From contig NZ_BMUE01000011.1 of assembly GCF_014650035.1 (NCBI RefSeq), positions 62,001 through 126,000 of the forward strand: DNA of 64,000 bases. The letters run 5' to 3'. Below the pieces are notes generated by a model. The model made no database searches. It was not told where the DNA came from and saw nothing but the letters and a program-made list of their open reading frames with translations. The translations under genes were made by a program, and so were the position numbers. The DNA is from Streptomyces lucensis JCM 4490. Lineage in GTDB: Bacteria; Actinomycetota; Actinomycetes; Streptomycetales; Streptomycetaceae. Shown here one piece after another: positions 49,029-58,102 of this stretch (its first letter is position 1; each line of letters starts with the position of its first letter).

Positions 49029-49358
49029 CTACGGGGCGACCGGGTTGCCGACGCGCTCGGTCTCGTCCTGCACGAGCAGGGAGAGCAGGGAGGCCACGGA
49101 GAGGCCGGCTTCCGCCGGATGGCGCAGCACCTTGTCCGCCTCGATGCGGTAGGTGTTCGTGCGCCCGTCGCGGGTGTGGGACAGGTAACCGTCCTGCTCG
49201 AGGTCGGCGATGATCCGCTGGACGGCGCGCTCCGTGAGCCTGCAGTGGGCGGCGATGTCGCGGATCCGGACGTTCGGGTTGTCGGCAATGGCTGCCAGTA
49301 CGCGCGCGTGGTTGGTGATGAACGTCCATCCGGTGTGAGGTTCGGGCACTCCAGCCAT
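49029..49358 (-). CDS. Winged-helix transcriptional regulator
   Basis: 109 residues from ATG 49358 (alternatives at 49367 and further upstream). TFITNHARVLAAIADNPNVR, IRDIAAHCRLTERAVQRIIA and DLEQDGYLSHTRDGRTNTYR form a MarR/ArsR-like winged helix with its wing. A dimerising tail follows (SVASLLSLLVQDETERVG). No ligand-binding domain. It is divergent from the STAS gene at 49473, with about 110 bp between them, and may control it. This intergenic region is AT-richer (ATACATGACATACTTTTCC), as expected of a promoter. Confidence 0.82.
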   Translation of the reverse strand: MAGVPEPHTGWTFITNHARVLAAIADNPNVRIRDIAAHCRLTERAVQRIIADLEQDGYLSHTRDGRTNTYRIEADKVLRHPAEAGLSVASLLSLLVQDETERVGNPVAP

Positions 49359-49472
49359 GCCCTGCATTTTAGGGCACGCCATTGCCTGAATGCAGATACA
49401 TGACATACTTTTCCGGTAACAGGTAGCAGCCGACCTGCTCCCGCGCGGAAGAGTCACGGAAGGAGACCGAGG

Positions 49473-49874
49473 GTGTCCTGGGATGAGGCCGTCATGCCGA
49501 AGTTCACGAGCAACGCCGGCGGGATGCGGTCGTCGGCCCGGCACGGCGAGCGTGCCCCTGGAGCCGCGGTGACCGCGTACGAGAGGGGCGGTGCCTGGGT
49601 CGTCGCCGCTCACGGCTCCTACGACACGTACTCGATCGCGCCGCTGGCGCACGCGCTGGACGCTGCCGCGAGGAAGTACCCGAAGGTGGTCCTGGACGCC
49701 TCCGGTGTCGACTTCGGGGACTCCGCGCTCCTCAATCTGCTGATCCTCACCCATCAGGCGGGAAACCTGCGCGTCGCCGCACCGCCGCAGCAGCTCCAGC
49801 GGCTCTTCGAGATGACCGGAGTCGACACGGTGCTGGAGATACGCGAGACGGTGGACGCCGCCGCCGTCTCCTGA
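49473..49874 (+). CDS. STAS domain anti-anti-sigma factor
   Basis: 133 residues from GTG 49473 with AAGGAGACCGAG. After a 25-residue leader, the STAS fold spans about 30-128: WVVAAHGSYDTYSIAPLAHA, LDAAARKYPKVVLDASGVDF, DSALLNLLILTHQAGNLRVA and LQRLFEMTGVDTVLEIRETV. The phosphosite Ser is S84-like in FGDSALLN. Such proteins bind anti-sigma kinases and are reset by PP2C phosphatases like those at 1-900 and 23930-25621. No anti-sigma gene is adjacent. Confidence 0.88.
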   Translation: MSWDEAVMPKFTSNAGGMRSSARHGERAPGAAVTAYERGGAWVVAAHGSYDTYSIAPLAHALDAAARKYPKVVLDASGVDFGDSALLNLLILTHQAGNLRVAAPPQQLQRLFEMTGVDTVLEIRETVDAAAVS

Positions 49875-49927
49875 GCGCACCATGTCGGTCACGGACCGCG
49901 GGGCGCCGGCGTGGGTGAATCGGGCCC

Positions 49928-50581
49928 ATGGGAACTGTCGGGGTCCGGCGCGGGGTGTGGACGTACGTCCGCCGTGCTCCCGGCACGTACGTGTGGCTGG
50001 GGATCCTGTTCGTGACGACCGTCGCGCTGCACCACATGTCGCCCGAGTTCGAGCAGCACTTCCTGCGCCAGCGGTCGACCAACATCCACGAGCTGTCGCG
50101 CACCCCGGTGCGGGTGCTGGTCGCGAGCGCCATGTGGATCGACAGCGGCCACTGGGTGCCGTACGCCCTGCTGTTCTCGGTGTTCCACGCGCCGGCCGAG
50201 CGCTGGCTGGGTACGGCGCGCTGGCTGGCGGTGTGCGCGCTCGCGCATGTCCTGGCCTCGCTGATCAGCGAGGGGGTGCTGCTGAAGGCCATCCGGGACG
50301 GGATGGCTCCGCACTCCGCGGTGAACAGCCTGGACATCGGGGTGAGCTACGCGCTGGCAGGGGTCGTCGCGGTGCTCACGTACCGGATCGCGGCGCCCTG
50401 GCGGTACGCCTACCTCGCGGCGGTGCTGGTCCTCTTCGGGCTGCCGCTGGCCGCCGGGCCGACCTTCACCGACTTCGGCCACTTCGTCGCGGTGCTGATC
50501 GGACTGGCCTGCTATCCGCTGGTCAGGGGCCGCGGAGAACAACGGGATCCGAAGGAGACACCGGCCGCTCCCAGGGGTTAA
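49928..50581 (+). CDS. Rhomboid-like membrane protein (Rhomboid_2 type)
   Basis: 217 residues with about six hydrophobic helices: APGTYVWLGILFVTTVALHH, WVPYALLFSVFHAPAERWLG, WLAVCALAHVLASLISEGVL, DIGVSYALAGVVAVLTYRI, YAYLAAVLVLFGLPLAAGP and FGHFVAVLIGLACYPLV. The spacing and the late GHFVAVLIG segment match rhomboid folds, but the catalytic GxSG is replaced by DIGVSYALAG, so protease activity depends on whether S142-like Ser (VSYAL) with the His in GHFVA still forms the dyad. It follows the STAS gene and precedes an FAD oxidase by 10 bp. Confidence 0.75.
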   Translation: MGTVGVRRGVWTYVRRAPGTYVWLGILFVTTVALHHMSPEFEQHFLRQRSTNIHELSRTPVRVLVASAMWIDSGHWVPYALLFSVFHAPAERWLGTARWLAVCALAHVLASLISEGVLLKAIRDGMAPHSAVNSLDIGVSYALAGVVAVLTYRIAAPWRYAYLAAVLVLFGLPLAAGPTFTDFGHFVAVLIGLACYPLVRGRGEQRDPKETPAAPRG

Positions 50582-50591
50582 CGTCCCGGCC

Positions 50592-51998
50592 ATGAGCAGC
50601 TGGGCAAACGGTGTCGTCAACGGCGGTGTCTCCTTCTGGTACGCGGACGACGGTCTGCCGGCGGCGCGGGAGCCGCTGTCCGGGGACGCCTCGGCGGACG
50701 TCGTGATCGTCGGCGGCGGCTACACGGGCCTGTGGACCGCGTACTACCTGAAGAAGGCGGCGCCGTTCCTGCGGATCACCGTGCTGGAGCAGAAGTTCTG
50801 CGGCTACGGCGCCTCCGGCCGCAACGGCGGCTGGCTGTACAACGGTGTCGCGGGGCGCGACCGGTACGCCAGGCTGCACGGCCGGGACGCCGCCGTACGG
50901 CTGCAGAGGGCGATGAACGACACCGTCGGCGAGGTGATCGCGGTCGCCGAGGCGGAGGGCGTCGACGCCGACGTGCACAGGGGCGGTGTACTGGAGGTGG
51001 CCACGACGCCCGCCCAGCTGGCGCGGCTGAGGGCGTTCCACGAGCACGAGGCGGCGTACGGGGAGAAGGACCGGGAGCTGTACGGCGCCCGGGAGACGGC
51101 CGCGCGGATCCGGGTCGCGGACGCCGTCGGCTCGACGTGGACCCCGCACGGGGCCCGGCTGCACCCGGTGAAGCTGGTGAAGGGGCTGGCGGCCGTCGTG
51201 GAGGCGCTCGGCGTGACCGTCCACGAGTCGACGCCGGTGACGGAGATCCGCCCGAAGCACGCCGTGACCCCCTACGGCACGGTCCGCGCCCCCTACGTGC
51301 TGCGCTGCACCGAGGGCTTCACCGCTTCCCTGAAGGGACAGAAGCGGACCTGGCTGCCGATGAACTCCTCGATGATCGCCACCGAGCCGCTGACCGGGGA
51401 ACAGTGGGCGGCGATCGGCTGGGACGGCCGGGAGACGCTGGGCGACATGGCGCACGCCTACATGTACGCCCAACGCACCGCCGACGGCCGGATCGCGCTC
51501 GGCGGCCGGGGCGTCCCGTACCGCTTCGGCTCGCGCACCGACAACGACGGCCGTACGCAGGAGGCGACGGTGGAGGCCCTGCGGGAGATCCTCACCCGCC
51601 TCTTCCCGTCCCTGGCGGGCGTGCGCGTGCAGCACGCCTGGTCCGGAGTGCTCGGCGTGCCGCGCGACTGGTGCGCGACCGTCACCCTGGACCGCGCGAC
51701 CGGCCTGGGCTGGGCCGGCGGCTACGTCGGCTCGGGAGTCGCCACCGCCAACCTGGCCGCCCGTACCCTGCGCGATCTCGTGCAGCAGGACTCGGGTCAG
51801 GGCGGCCGGACCGAGCTGACGGACCTGCCGTGGGTGAACCACAAGGTCCGCAAGTGGGAGCCGGAACCCTTCCGCTGGCTCGGCGTGCACGGCATGTACG
51901 CCACCTACCGTGCCGCCGACCGGCGCGAACTGCTGAACCCGGGCCGCGGCTCCTCCCGGCTGGCACGGGTGGCCGACCGGGTGGCGGGGCGGAACTGA
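50592..51998 (+). CDS. FAD-dependent amino acid/amine oxidoreductase (DAO family)
   Basis: 468 residues. The FAD-binding motif VVIVGGGYTGLWTAYYLKKA (37-56) opens the DAO fold; CGYGASGRNGGWLYNGV is the family's second motif (flavin contact, SGRNGG). The C-terminal VQHAWSGVLGVPRDWCATVT and GWAGGYVGSGVATANLAART close the FAD site. Related enzymes oxidise gamma-glutamylputrescine, glycine or other amines. The exact substrate is not clear. The start at ATG 50592 follows CAGGGGTTAACG. It probably lies in an operon with the preceding rhomboid-like gene. Confidence 0.92.
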   Translation: MSSWANGVVNGGVSFWYADDGLPAAREPLSGDASADVVIVGGGYTGLWTAYYLKKAAPFLRITVLEQKFCGYGASGRNGGWLYNGVAGRDRYARLHGRDAAVRLQRAMNDTVGEVIAVAEAEGVDADVHRGGVLEVATTPAQLARLRAFHEHEAAYGEKDRELYGARETAARIRVADAVGSTWTPHGARLHPVKLVKGLAAVVEALGVTVHESTPVTEIRPKHAVTPYGTVRAPYVLRCTEGFTASLKGQKRTWLPMNSSMIATEPLTGEQWAAIGWDGRETLGDMAHAYMYAQRTADGRIALGGRGVPYRFGSRTDNDGRTQEATVEALREILTRLFPSLAGVRVQHAWSGVLGVPRDWCATVTLDRATGLGWAGGYVGSGVATANLAARTLRDLVQQDSGQGGRTELTDLPWVNHKVRKWEPEPFRWLGVHGMYATYRAADRRELLNPGRGSSRLARVADRVAGRN

Positions 51999-52210
51999 GA
52001 GACGGGTGACCGGACCGGGCACACCCGGGCGGTGTGCCGGCTCACCGGCGGGGCACCGGCCGGGCCGGACCGTTCAGCCGACCGACTCCGGCACCGGCGT
52101 CTCGGTCCGGGCCCCACATATGTGCCGCATCCGCGTGCGGCCGGGAGCGCCGTGTCCCGCCCCCCGGTCCGGCCGGGGGTGTTGTCAGTGGCGGGGTGCA
52201 GCATGGGCGC

Positions 52211-52900
52211 ATGGCGAGGAGAGCGACGGGTGGCGGGCCGGGCAGGGCCGGGACGAAGGGGGTGCGGAGGCCGGAGGTGCGGCTGCCGGCCCTGGAGCCG
52301 TGGCGCGGGGACGGGCTGGAGGCCGACGGCGACTACGACGGGCTGGAGTTCCTCCGGACGGACCTGTCCGGGCAGGACGGTGTCGGCGCCCGGTTCATGG
52401 ACTGCGCGCTGACGGGCTGCCTGGTGGACGGGACGGCCCTTGGCCGGGCCCGGGTGCTGGACTCGGCGCTGACCGGCTTGCGGGGGGTCGGCACGCATCT
52501 GGCCGAGTCCACGTTCCGCGACGTCGAGGTGGTCGACGCGCGGCTGGGCGGGACGCAGCTGCACGGCGCCGTCCTGGAACGGGTCGTGGTCCGGGGCGGC
52601 AAGCTGGACTGCCTCAACCTCCGCGAGGCCCGGCTCACGGACGTCGTCTTCGAGTCGTGCGTCCTGGTCGAGCCGGACTTCGCGGGCGCGCGCCTGACGC
52701 GGGTGGAGTTCGTCGACTGCGCGGTGCGGGAGGCCGACTTCGGCGGGGCGACGCTGACGGACGTGGACCTGCGCGGTGCCGCCCCGCTGGAGATCGTGCG
52801 GGGTCTGGACCGGCTCTCCGGCGCGGTGATCAGCACCGGGCAGCTGCTGGATCTGGCTCCGGTGCTGGCGGCCGAGCTGGGGATCAGGGTGGAGGGCTGA
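52211..52900 (+). CDS. Pentapeptide-repeat protein
   Basis: 229 residues from ATG 52211. Residues about 50-190 are A(D/N)LxX-like pentapeptide repeats: DGLEFLRTDLSGQDGVGARF, MDCALTGCLVDGTALGRARV, KLDCLNLREARLTDVVFESC and FGGATLTDVDLRGAA. The right-handed quadrilateral beta-helix is therefore expected. Such proteins can mimic DNA (Qnr/MfpA, gyrase protection) or serve as scaffolds; here the acidic face is moderate, so function is open. No ribosome site is obvious, and the 210 bp upstream hold nothing. Confidence 0.85.
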   Translation: MARRATGGGPGRAGTKGVRRPEVRLPALEPWRGDGLEADGDYDGLEFLRTDLSGQDGVGARFMDCALTGCLVDGTALGRARVLDSALTGLRGVGTHLAESTFRDVEVVDARLGGTQLHGAVLERVVVRGGKLDCLNLREARLTDVVFESCVLVEPDFAGARLTRVEFVDCAVREADFGGATLTDVDLRGAAPLEIVRGLDRLSGAVISTGQLLDLAPVLAAELGIRVEG

Positions 52901-52969
52901 GGCCCCCGGCCCGGATGGGCCCCGGACCGGGTACGGCCCGGACCGGTACCGGCCGGACCGGCGCGCGGT

Positions 52970-53470
52970 TCAGGGCACGCGGGGGAAGCGGGCCTGGAGG
53001 GTCCAGATCGCCGGGTTCTCCGCCAGGTCGTCGTGGAGATCGGTCAGGTCCGCGATCAGGTCGTGCAGGAAGTCGCGGGCCTCGCGGCGCAGTTCGGCAT
53101 GGGAGAAGGACAGCGGGGACTCCTCGGCCGGGGCCCAGTCGGAGGTGATGTCGACCCAGCCGAAGCGGCGCTCGAAGAGCATCCGGTCGGTGGACTCGGT
53201 GAAGTCCAGTTCCGCGCGCTGCGGGCGGGCGGCGCGGGAGCCGAGCGGGTCCCGGTCCAGCCGCTCCGCGATGTCGCACAGCGCCCACGCGAAGTCCAGC
53301 ACCGGCACCCATCCCCAGGCGGTGGACAGCTCCCGGTCGGTCTTGGTGTCCGCGAGGTAGACGTCCCCGCAGAACAGGTCGTGGCGCAGCGCGTGGACGT
53401 CCGCACGGCGGTAGTCGGTCTGCGGCGGGTCTGGGAACCGGTTGGAGAGGGCGTAGCCGATGTCGAGCAC
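52970..53470 (-). CDS. Hypothetical protein
   Basis: 166 residues if started at GTG 53470. Blocks such as PPQTDYRRADVHALRHDLFC, WGWVPVLDFAWALCDIAERL, RAELDFTESTDRMLFERRFG and EARDFLHDLIADLTDLHDDL look like a real soluble protein of mixed fold with a Trp-rich core. It resembles small immunity-type or DUF proteins of Streptomyces, but I cannot name the family. No clear ribosome site, so the start is provisional. It is divergent from the M1 peptidase gene. Confidence 0.6.
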   Translation of the reverse strand: MLDIGYALSNRFPDPPQTDYRRADVHALRHDLFCGDVYLADTKTDRELSTAWGWVPVLDFAWALCDIAERLDRDPLGSRAARPQRAELDFTESTDRMLFERRFGWVDITSDWAPAEESPLSFSHAELRREARDFLHDLIADLTDLHDDLAENPAIWTLQARFPRVP

Positions 53471-53561
53471 GCAGGAGATGGTGTCACGCCCGCGGCCGCA
53501 CCCCCGCTCCGGTGGCCGCCACCCCTGCTCCGGTGGGCCGCGCCCGCATAGGATCACTGAC

Positions 53562-54959
53562 ATGTCCAGATCCGTGCGTCTTGTCCCGGTCGTCGCGGCC
53601 CTGCTGGCCCTCGCCCTGACCGCCACCGCCACCGCCTGCGACGGCGGGGTGCAGGGCACCCCGGGCGGCTCCGGCGTACGCGATCCGTACTTCCCGAAGG
53701 CGGGCAACGGCGGATACGACGTCGGCCACTACGCCCTCACCCTGGACTACACCCCCGCCACCCGCCGTCTCACCGGCAAGGCGGTCATCACCGCCCGCGC
53801 AACCCAGGACCTGTCCGCCTTCGACCTCGACCTCGCAGGGCTGGACGTCACCTCGGTCACCGTCGAGGGCAGGGACGCCCGCTGGAACCGCAGCGGGCAG
53901 GAACTCACCGTCCGCCCCCACGACGACCTGCGCAAGGGCGAGACCTTCAGCACGACCGTCCGCTACTCGGGCACCCCGCGGACCCTCACCGACCCGGACG
54001 GTTCCGAGGAGGGCTGGCTGCCCACCGCCGACGGCGCCCTCGCGCTCGGCGAACCCGTCGGCTCCATGGCCTGGTTCCCCGGCAACGACCACCCGTCCGA
54101 CAAGGCGACCTACGACATCGCCGTCACCGTCCCCAAGGGACTCCAGGCGGTCTCCAACGGCGAGCCGACCGGCCGCAGCGACAGCGGTGGCCGTACGACC
54201 TACCGTTGGCACACCGACCAGCCCATGGCGACCTACCTCGCCACGGTCGCCGTCGGCCACTACGACATCACCCGCACCACCGGCCCGCACGGACTGCCGG
54301 TCCTGACCGCCGTCGACCCCACCCAGGCGAAGGCGAGCGCCGAGGTGCTCGCGAAGATCCCGGAGATCCTGGACTGGGCGGAGCTCAACTTCGGGCCGTA
54401 CCCCTTCTCCTCGTCCGGCGCGATCGTCGACCGGCCGGACGACGCCGGCTACGCCCTGGAGACGCAGAGCCGGCCCGTCTTCCCCGGCGCCCCCGACACC
54501 ACCACCCTCGTCCATGAACTGGCCCACGAGTGGTACGGCGACTCGGTCACGCCCGCGTCCTGGCGGGACATGTGGCTCAACGAGGGCTTCGCCACCTACG
54601 CCGAGTGGCTGTACAAGGAGGACCACGGGGGCCCGAGCGCCGAGGAGACCTTCAGGAAGCTGTACGAGAAGGACGACGACACCGTCTGGGCCTTCCCGCC
54701 CGGACGGCCGTCGAGCGCCGCGCACATCTCCGACGAGCCCGTCTACACGCGCGGCGCGATGGTGCTGCAGAAGATCCGGCAGAAGGTCGGCGACGACACC
54801 TTCTACGACATCGTCCAGGGCTGGGCCGCCGCCCACCGGCACGGCAACGCGAGCACGGCCGACTTCACCGCGTACGTGGAGAAGAAGGCCCCGCACCACG
54901 ACTTCGCCGGGATCTGGCGGGACTGGCTGTACGGGGACGGCAGGCCGGACCACCCGTGA
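53562..54959 (+). CDS. M1 family metallopeptidase, lipoprotein
   Basis: 465 residues. A lipoprotein signal with Cys26 (LTATATAC) anchors it outside. The M1 N-terminal beta domain (about 50-240: YDVGHYALTLDYTPATRRLT) precedes the catalytic domain with the zinc motif HELAHEW (318-324: ligands H318 and H322, base E319) and third ligand E341 in WLNEGFATY. The usual GxMEN exopeptidase motif reads GYALETQ (296-302), so the N-terminus-binding Glu is retained but the motif is divergent, as in some secreted actinobacterial M1 enzymes. It ends without the M1 C-terminal domain. Probably an extracellular aminopeptidase. Confidence 0.93.
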   Translation: MSRSVRLVPVVAALLALALTATATACDGGVQGTPGGSGVRDPYFPKAGNGGYDVGHYALTLDYTPATRRLTGKAVITARATQDLSAFDLDLAGLDVTSVTVEGRDARWNRSGQELTVRPHDDLRKGETFSTTVRYSGTPRTLTDPDGSEEGWLPTADGALALGEPVGSMAWFPGNDHPSDKATYDIAVTVPKGLQAVSNGEPTGRSDSGGRTTYRWHTDQPMATYLATVAVGHYDITRTTGPHGLPVLTAVDPTQAKASAEVLAKIPEILDWAELNFGPYPFSSSGAIVDRPDDAGYALETQSRPVFPGAPDTTTLVHELAHEWYGDSVTPASWRDMWLNEGFATYAEWLYKEDHGGPSAEETFRKLYEKDDDTVWAFPPGRPSSAAHISDEPVYTRGAMVLQKIRQKVGDDTFYDIVQGWAAAHRHGNASTADFTAYVEKKAPHHDFAGIWRDWLYGDGRPDHP

Positions 54960-54996
54960 CGGGCGGCCCGGCTGCCTCACGTGCCCCGGATCGCGG

Positions 54997-56613
54997 CTAC
55001 TTGACGTTCACGGCCTTCCAGGCCGCCGCCACCGCGTTGTACTCCGCGCTGCCCGAGCCGTACAGGGCGGCCGCGGCCTGCAGGGTGCCGGTGCGGGCGC
55101 CCGCGTAGGTGGTGGTCGAGGTGAAGTACGTGCTCAGGGCCTTGTACCAGATCTGGACCGCCTTGTCCCGGCCGATGCCGGTGACCGTGGAGCCGTCGTA
55201 GGTGGGGGAGTTGTAGGACACCCCGTTGATCGTCTTCGCGCCGCTGCCCTCGGACAGCAGGTAGAAGAAGTGGTTGGCGACCCCGGACGAGTAGTGCACG
55301 TCCAGACGGCCGACGGACTTGGACCAGTAGTCGGCGGAGCCGCCGTCCTTGCTCGGCTTGTCCATGTAGCGCAGCGGGGTGCCGTCGCCGTTGATGTCGA
55401 TCTTCTCGCCGATGAGGTAGTCACCGGTGTCCGAGCTGTTGTTCGCGAAGAACTCCACCGAGGTGCCGAAGATGTCGGACGTCGCCTCGTTCAGGCCGCC
55501 GGACTCACCGCGGTAGTTGAGCTTGGCCGTGGCCGCGGTCAGACCGTGGCTCATCTCGTGGCCGGCGACGTCGAGCGAGGTCAGCGGGTCGGCGTTGCCC
55601 GTACCGTCGCCGTACGTCATGCAGAAGCAGCTGTCGTCCCAGAACGCGTTGACGTACGCGTTGCCGTAGTGGACGCGGGAGTAGGCGGCCCTGCCGTCGC
55701 CCGCGATGCCGTTGCGGTTGAACGCGGACTTGTAGAAGTCCCAGGTGACGGCGGCGCCGTAGGCGGCGTCGACGGCGGCCGTCTGCCGGTTGGTGACGGT
55801 GCCGTTGCCCCAGGCGTCGTCGGCGTCGTGGAAGAGGGCGCCGGTGCCGCTCGTGCCGCCGTTCAGGTCGTAGGTCTTGTGGCCGCCGCGACCGCCGTCG
55901 ATCAGGTCGTAGCCGCCGGAGGAGGAGGCGGTGGTGCCGATGGTGACCGTACCGCTGTACTGGCTGGTGCCGGTGCCGGTCTCGACGGCCTCGTAGGAGT
56001 AGATCTTCTTGCCGGTCCGCGCGTCGGTGATGACGTGCAGTTCGCTCGGCGTGCCGTCGTGCTGGAGGCCCTTGACGACGGACTCGTAGGCGAGGACCGG
56101 CTTGGCGCCGGCCGCCCAGACGACCTTGCGGGAGGACGAGGCGGTGGCCTTGGCGGTGCCGGCGGCCTTCAGGGCGGTCTTCTTCGCGCTCGCCGAGGTG
56201 ACCGCGGCCGTGGTGGTCGGCACGGATATCCGCGCCTTGGCCGCCTTGTCGACGCCCTTCAGGTCACCGTTCTTCGCCACGTGGGTGACCAGGTCGCCGC
56301 CGAGCACGGGCAGGCCGGCATAGGTGCGCTCGTAGCGGGTGTGCACCGTGCCGTTCGCGTCCTTCAGCACGTCCCGGACGACCAGCTTCTCCTTGGCGCC
56401 GAGGCCGAGCCGGTGGGCGGCGGCAGCGGCGTGGTCCTGGGCCGACTTCAGGGCGGCGACCCGGGCCGGGGCGCTGAGCGCGACCGCGGAGCCACCGGAG
56501 GGGCGCGGGGCGGGGGCGGCGGTCGCGGCGCCGTTCTGCAGCGCGAGGACGACCATCGCCGCCGAGCCGATCAGGGCGGTGGCGCGCACGGCGGTCTTGC
56601 GGGGAGCGGACAC
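54997..56613 (-). CDS. Secreted M4 family (thermolysin-like) metallopeptidase
   Basis: 538 residues from GTG 56613 (AGGAGATC upstream). A signal peptide (1-33), an FTP/PepSY propeptide (about 55-210: YAGLPVLGGDLVTHVAKNGD) and a mature M4 domain (about 215-538). The zinc motif is HEMSH (352-356; H352, E353, H356) with E376 and D380 in GGLNEATSD. Disulfide-type Cys are in DDSCFCMTYG. Matures outside the cell and hydrolyses proteins with hydrophobic P1' residues. Convergent with the M1 peptidase gene, so the two secreted peptidases end back to back. Confidence 0.95.
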   Translation of the reverse strand: MSAPRKTAVRATALIGSAAMVVLALQNGAATAAPAPRPSGGSAVALSAPARVAALKSAQDHAAAAAHRLGLGAKEKLVVRDVLKDANGTVHTRYERTYAGLPVLGGDLVTHVAKNGDLKGVDKAAKARISVPTTTAAVTSASAKKTALKAAGTAKATASSSRKVVWAAGAKPVLAYESVVKGLQHDGTPSELHVITDARTGKKIYSYEAVETGTGTSQYSGTVTIGTTASSSGGYDLIDGGRGGHKTYDLNGGTSGTGALFHDADDAWGNGTVTNRQTAAVDAAYGAAVTWDFYKSAFNRNGIAGDGRAAYSRVHYGNAYVNAFWDDSCFCMTYGDGTGNADPLTSLDVAGHEMSHGLTAATAKLNYRGESGGLNEATSDIFGTSVEFFANNSSDTGDYLIGEKIDINGDGTPLRYMDKPSKDGGSADYWSKSVGRLDVHYSSGVANHFFYLLSEGSGAKTINGVSYNSPTYDGSTVTGIGRDKAVQIWYKALSTYFTSTTTYAGARTGTLQAAAALYGSGSAEYNAVAAAWKAVNVK

Positions 56614-56851
56614 TCGATCTCCTTCTGACTGGTCTCGTGGGGAGAGACACAGATGGGTCACAGGAAACGCACAGGGGTTGCGGCGAGCGAGGAGAGAGTG
56701 ACACCCGGGACGGTCTGTTTGACAGAGCGCCAACAAGAATTTACTTGTTCGTATCCGAAAGGCGTGCCGTGGGAACCGGTATGCGGACGATTGTCGGAGC
56801 GGCCAACTCCGCACCTGGCGAACGCATCTGAGCATCGGTGGGCATGAAAAA

Positions 56852-56881
56852 CCGGGCCGCGGCAGGCATGCCGCGGCCCGG
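56852..56881 (-). terminator. Rho-independent terminator after the TerD gene
   Basis: A perfect stem CCGGGCCGCGGCA / TGCCGCGGCCCGG with a 4-nt loop, followed on the minus strand by TTTTT. It lies 25 bp past the TerD stop. Confidence 0.9.
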
Positions 56882-56905
56882 AAGGGGTGTTCAGGCTCGG
56901 TCGCG

Positions 56906-57481
56906 TCAGACGTTCACGCCGAAGTCCTGGGCGATGCCGACCAGGCCGGACGCGTAGCCCTGGCCCACCGCGCGGAACTTCCACTCCGCGCCGTTGCGGT
57001 ACAGCTCACCGAAGATCATGGCCGTCTCGGTGGCCGCGTCCTCGGAGAGGTCGTAGCGGGCGATCTCCGCGCCGCCGGCCTGGTTGACGATACGGATGTA
57101 GGCGTTGCGGACCTGGCCGAAGTTCTGGCCGCGGTTCTCGGCGTCGTAGATGGAGACCGGGAAGACGACCTTCTCGATGTCGGCCGGGAGCGCGGCCAGG
57201 TTGACGTTGATCGCCTCGTCGTCGCCCGCGCCCTCGCCGGTGCGGTTGTCGCCGGTGTGGACGATGGAGTTGTCCGGGGTCTGCTTGTTGTTGAAGAAGA
57301 CGAAGTGGCCGTCCGAGTAGACCTTGCCCTGCGGGTTGACCGCGATGGCGGACGCGTCCAGGTCGAAGTCCGTGCCGGTGGTGGTGCGGACGTCCCAGCC
57401 GAGGCCCACGGTGACGGCGGTCAGGCCCGGAGCCTCCTTGGTGAGCGAGACGTTGCCACCCTTGGACAGGCTTACAGCCAT
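56906..57481 (-). CDS. terD: TerD family (tellurium/stress) protein
   Basis: 191 residues, a full-length TerD: MAVSLSKGGNVSLTKEAPGL, VGLGWDVRTTTGTDFDLDAS and VYSDGHFVFFNNKQTPDNSI, VHTGDNRTGEGAGDDEAINV, FGQVRNAYIRIVNQAGGAEI. The acidic GTDFDLDAS and GAGDDE loops are the Ca2+ sites. TerD proteins bind calcium and act in tellurite, phage and general stress responses, and in Streptomyces differentiation. It stands alone without other ter genes. The ribosome site AAGGGAC precedes ATG 57481. Confidence 0.94.
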   Translation of the reverse strand: MAVSLSKGGNVSLTKEAPGLTAVTVGLGWDVRTTTGTDFDLDASAIAVNPQGKVYSDGHFVFFNNKQTPDNSIVHTGDNRTGEGAGDDEAINVNLAALPADIEKVVFPVSIYDAENRGQNFGQVRNAYIRIVNQAGGAEIARYDLSEDAATETAMIFGELYRNGAEWKFRAVGQGYASGLVGIAQDFGVNV

Positions 57482-57641
57482 GTTGGGAGTCCCTTCCTTA
57501 GATGTCCCTGCACATGTGTGCCGACGAAGCTACCGTCACCGGGAACAACGTCGAGGGGGGTCCCGGTGGTTCCGGATCCCTTTACCTTTTTTACCCGCGC
57601 GGGTGAAAACCGGGTGACGTGGGGCCCGCCGGGCCGGGAAC

Positions 57642-58079
57642 ATGGGAGGCATGTCCGGTCCCTACCTCATCCGTGGCTCCGTCTCGCTGCCCGAGGCCGA
57701 GCTGACTTGGCGTTTCTCCAGGTCGTCCGGGCCGGGCGGGCAGCACGTCAACACCAGCGACTCGCAGGTGGAGCTGCGGTTCGACCTCGCGAACACCGAG
57801 GCGCTGCCGCCGGTGTGGAAGGAGCGGGCGCTGGAGCGGCTGGCCGGCCGGCTGGTCGACGGCGTCGTCAGCGTCCGCGCCTCCGAGCACCGCTCGCAGT
57901 GGCGCAACCGCGAGACCGCCGCCGTGCGCCTCGCCTCGCTCCTCGCCGAGGCCACCGCGCCGCCGCCCAAGCCGCGCAGGCCCACTCGCATCCCGCGTGG
58001 CATCAACGAACGCCGGCTGCGGGAGAAGAAGCAGCGCTCGGAGACCAAGCGCGGGCGCTCCAGCCGCGACTGGTCCTAG
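57642..58079 (+). CDS. arfB: Alternative ribosome-rescue factor ArfB (YaeJ-like)
   Basis: 145 residues. Release-factor domain 3 with the catalytic GGQ at 32-34 (SSGPGGQHVNTSDSQVELRF), then a basic tail (KPRRPTRIPRGINERRLREK KQRSETKRGRSS) that enters the empty mRNA channel. It hydrolyses peptidyl-tRNA on stalled ribosomes. The start could be ATG 57642 or ATG 57651; neither has a well-spaced ribosome site. Convergent with the flavin reductase gene. Confidence 0.93.
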   Translation: MGGMSGPYLIRGSVSLPEAELTWRFSRSSGPGGQHVNTSDSQVELRFDLANTEALPPVWKERALERLAGRLVDGVVSVRASEHRSQWRNRETAAVRLASLLAEATAPPPKPRRPTRIPRGINERRLREKKQRSETKRGRSSRDWS

Positions 58080-58102
58080 CGCGGCGCGCCGCGGTGACCG
58101 GC

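Noticed and set aside
54514..56628. A 704-codon plus-strand frame opposite the M4 peptidase
   Set aside because: Antisense shadow with Val/Gly/Ala low complexity, no start context.
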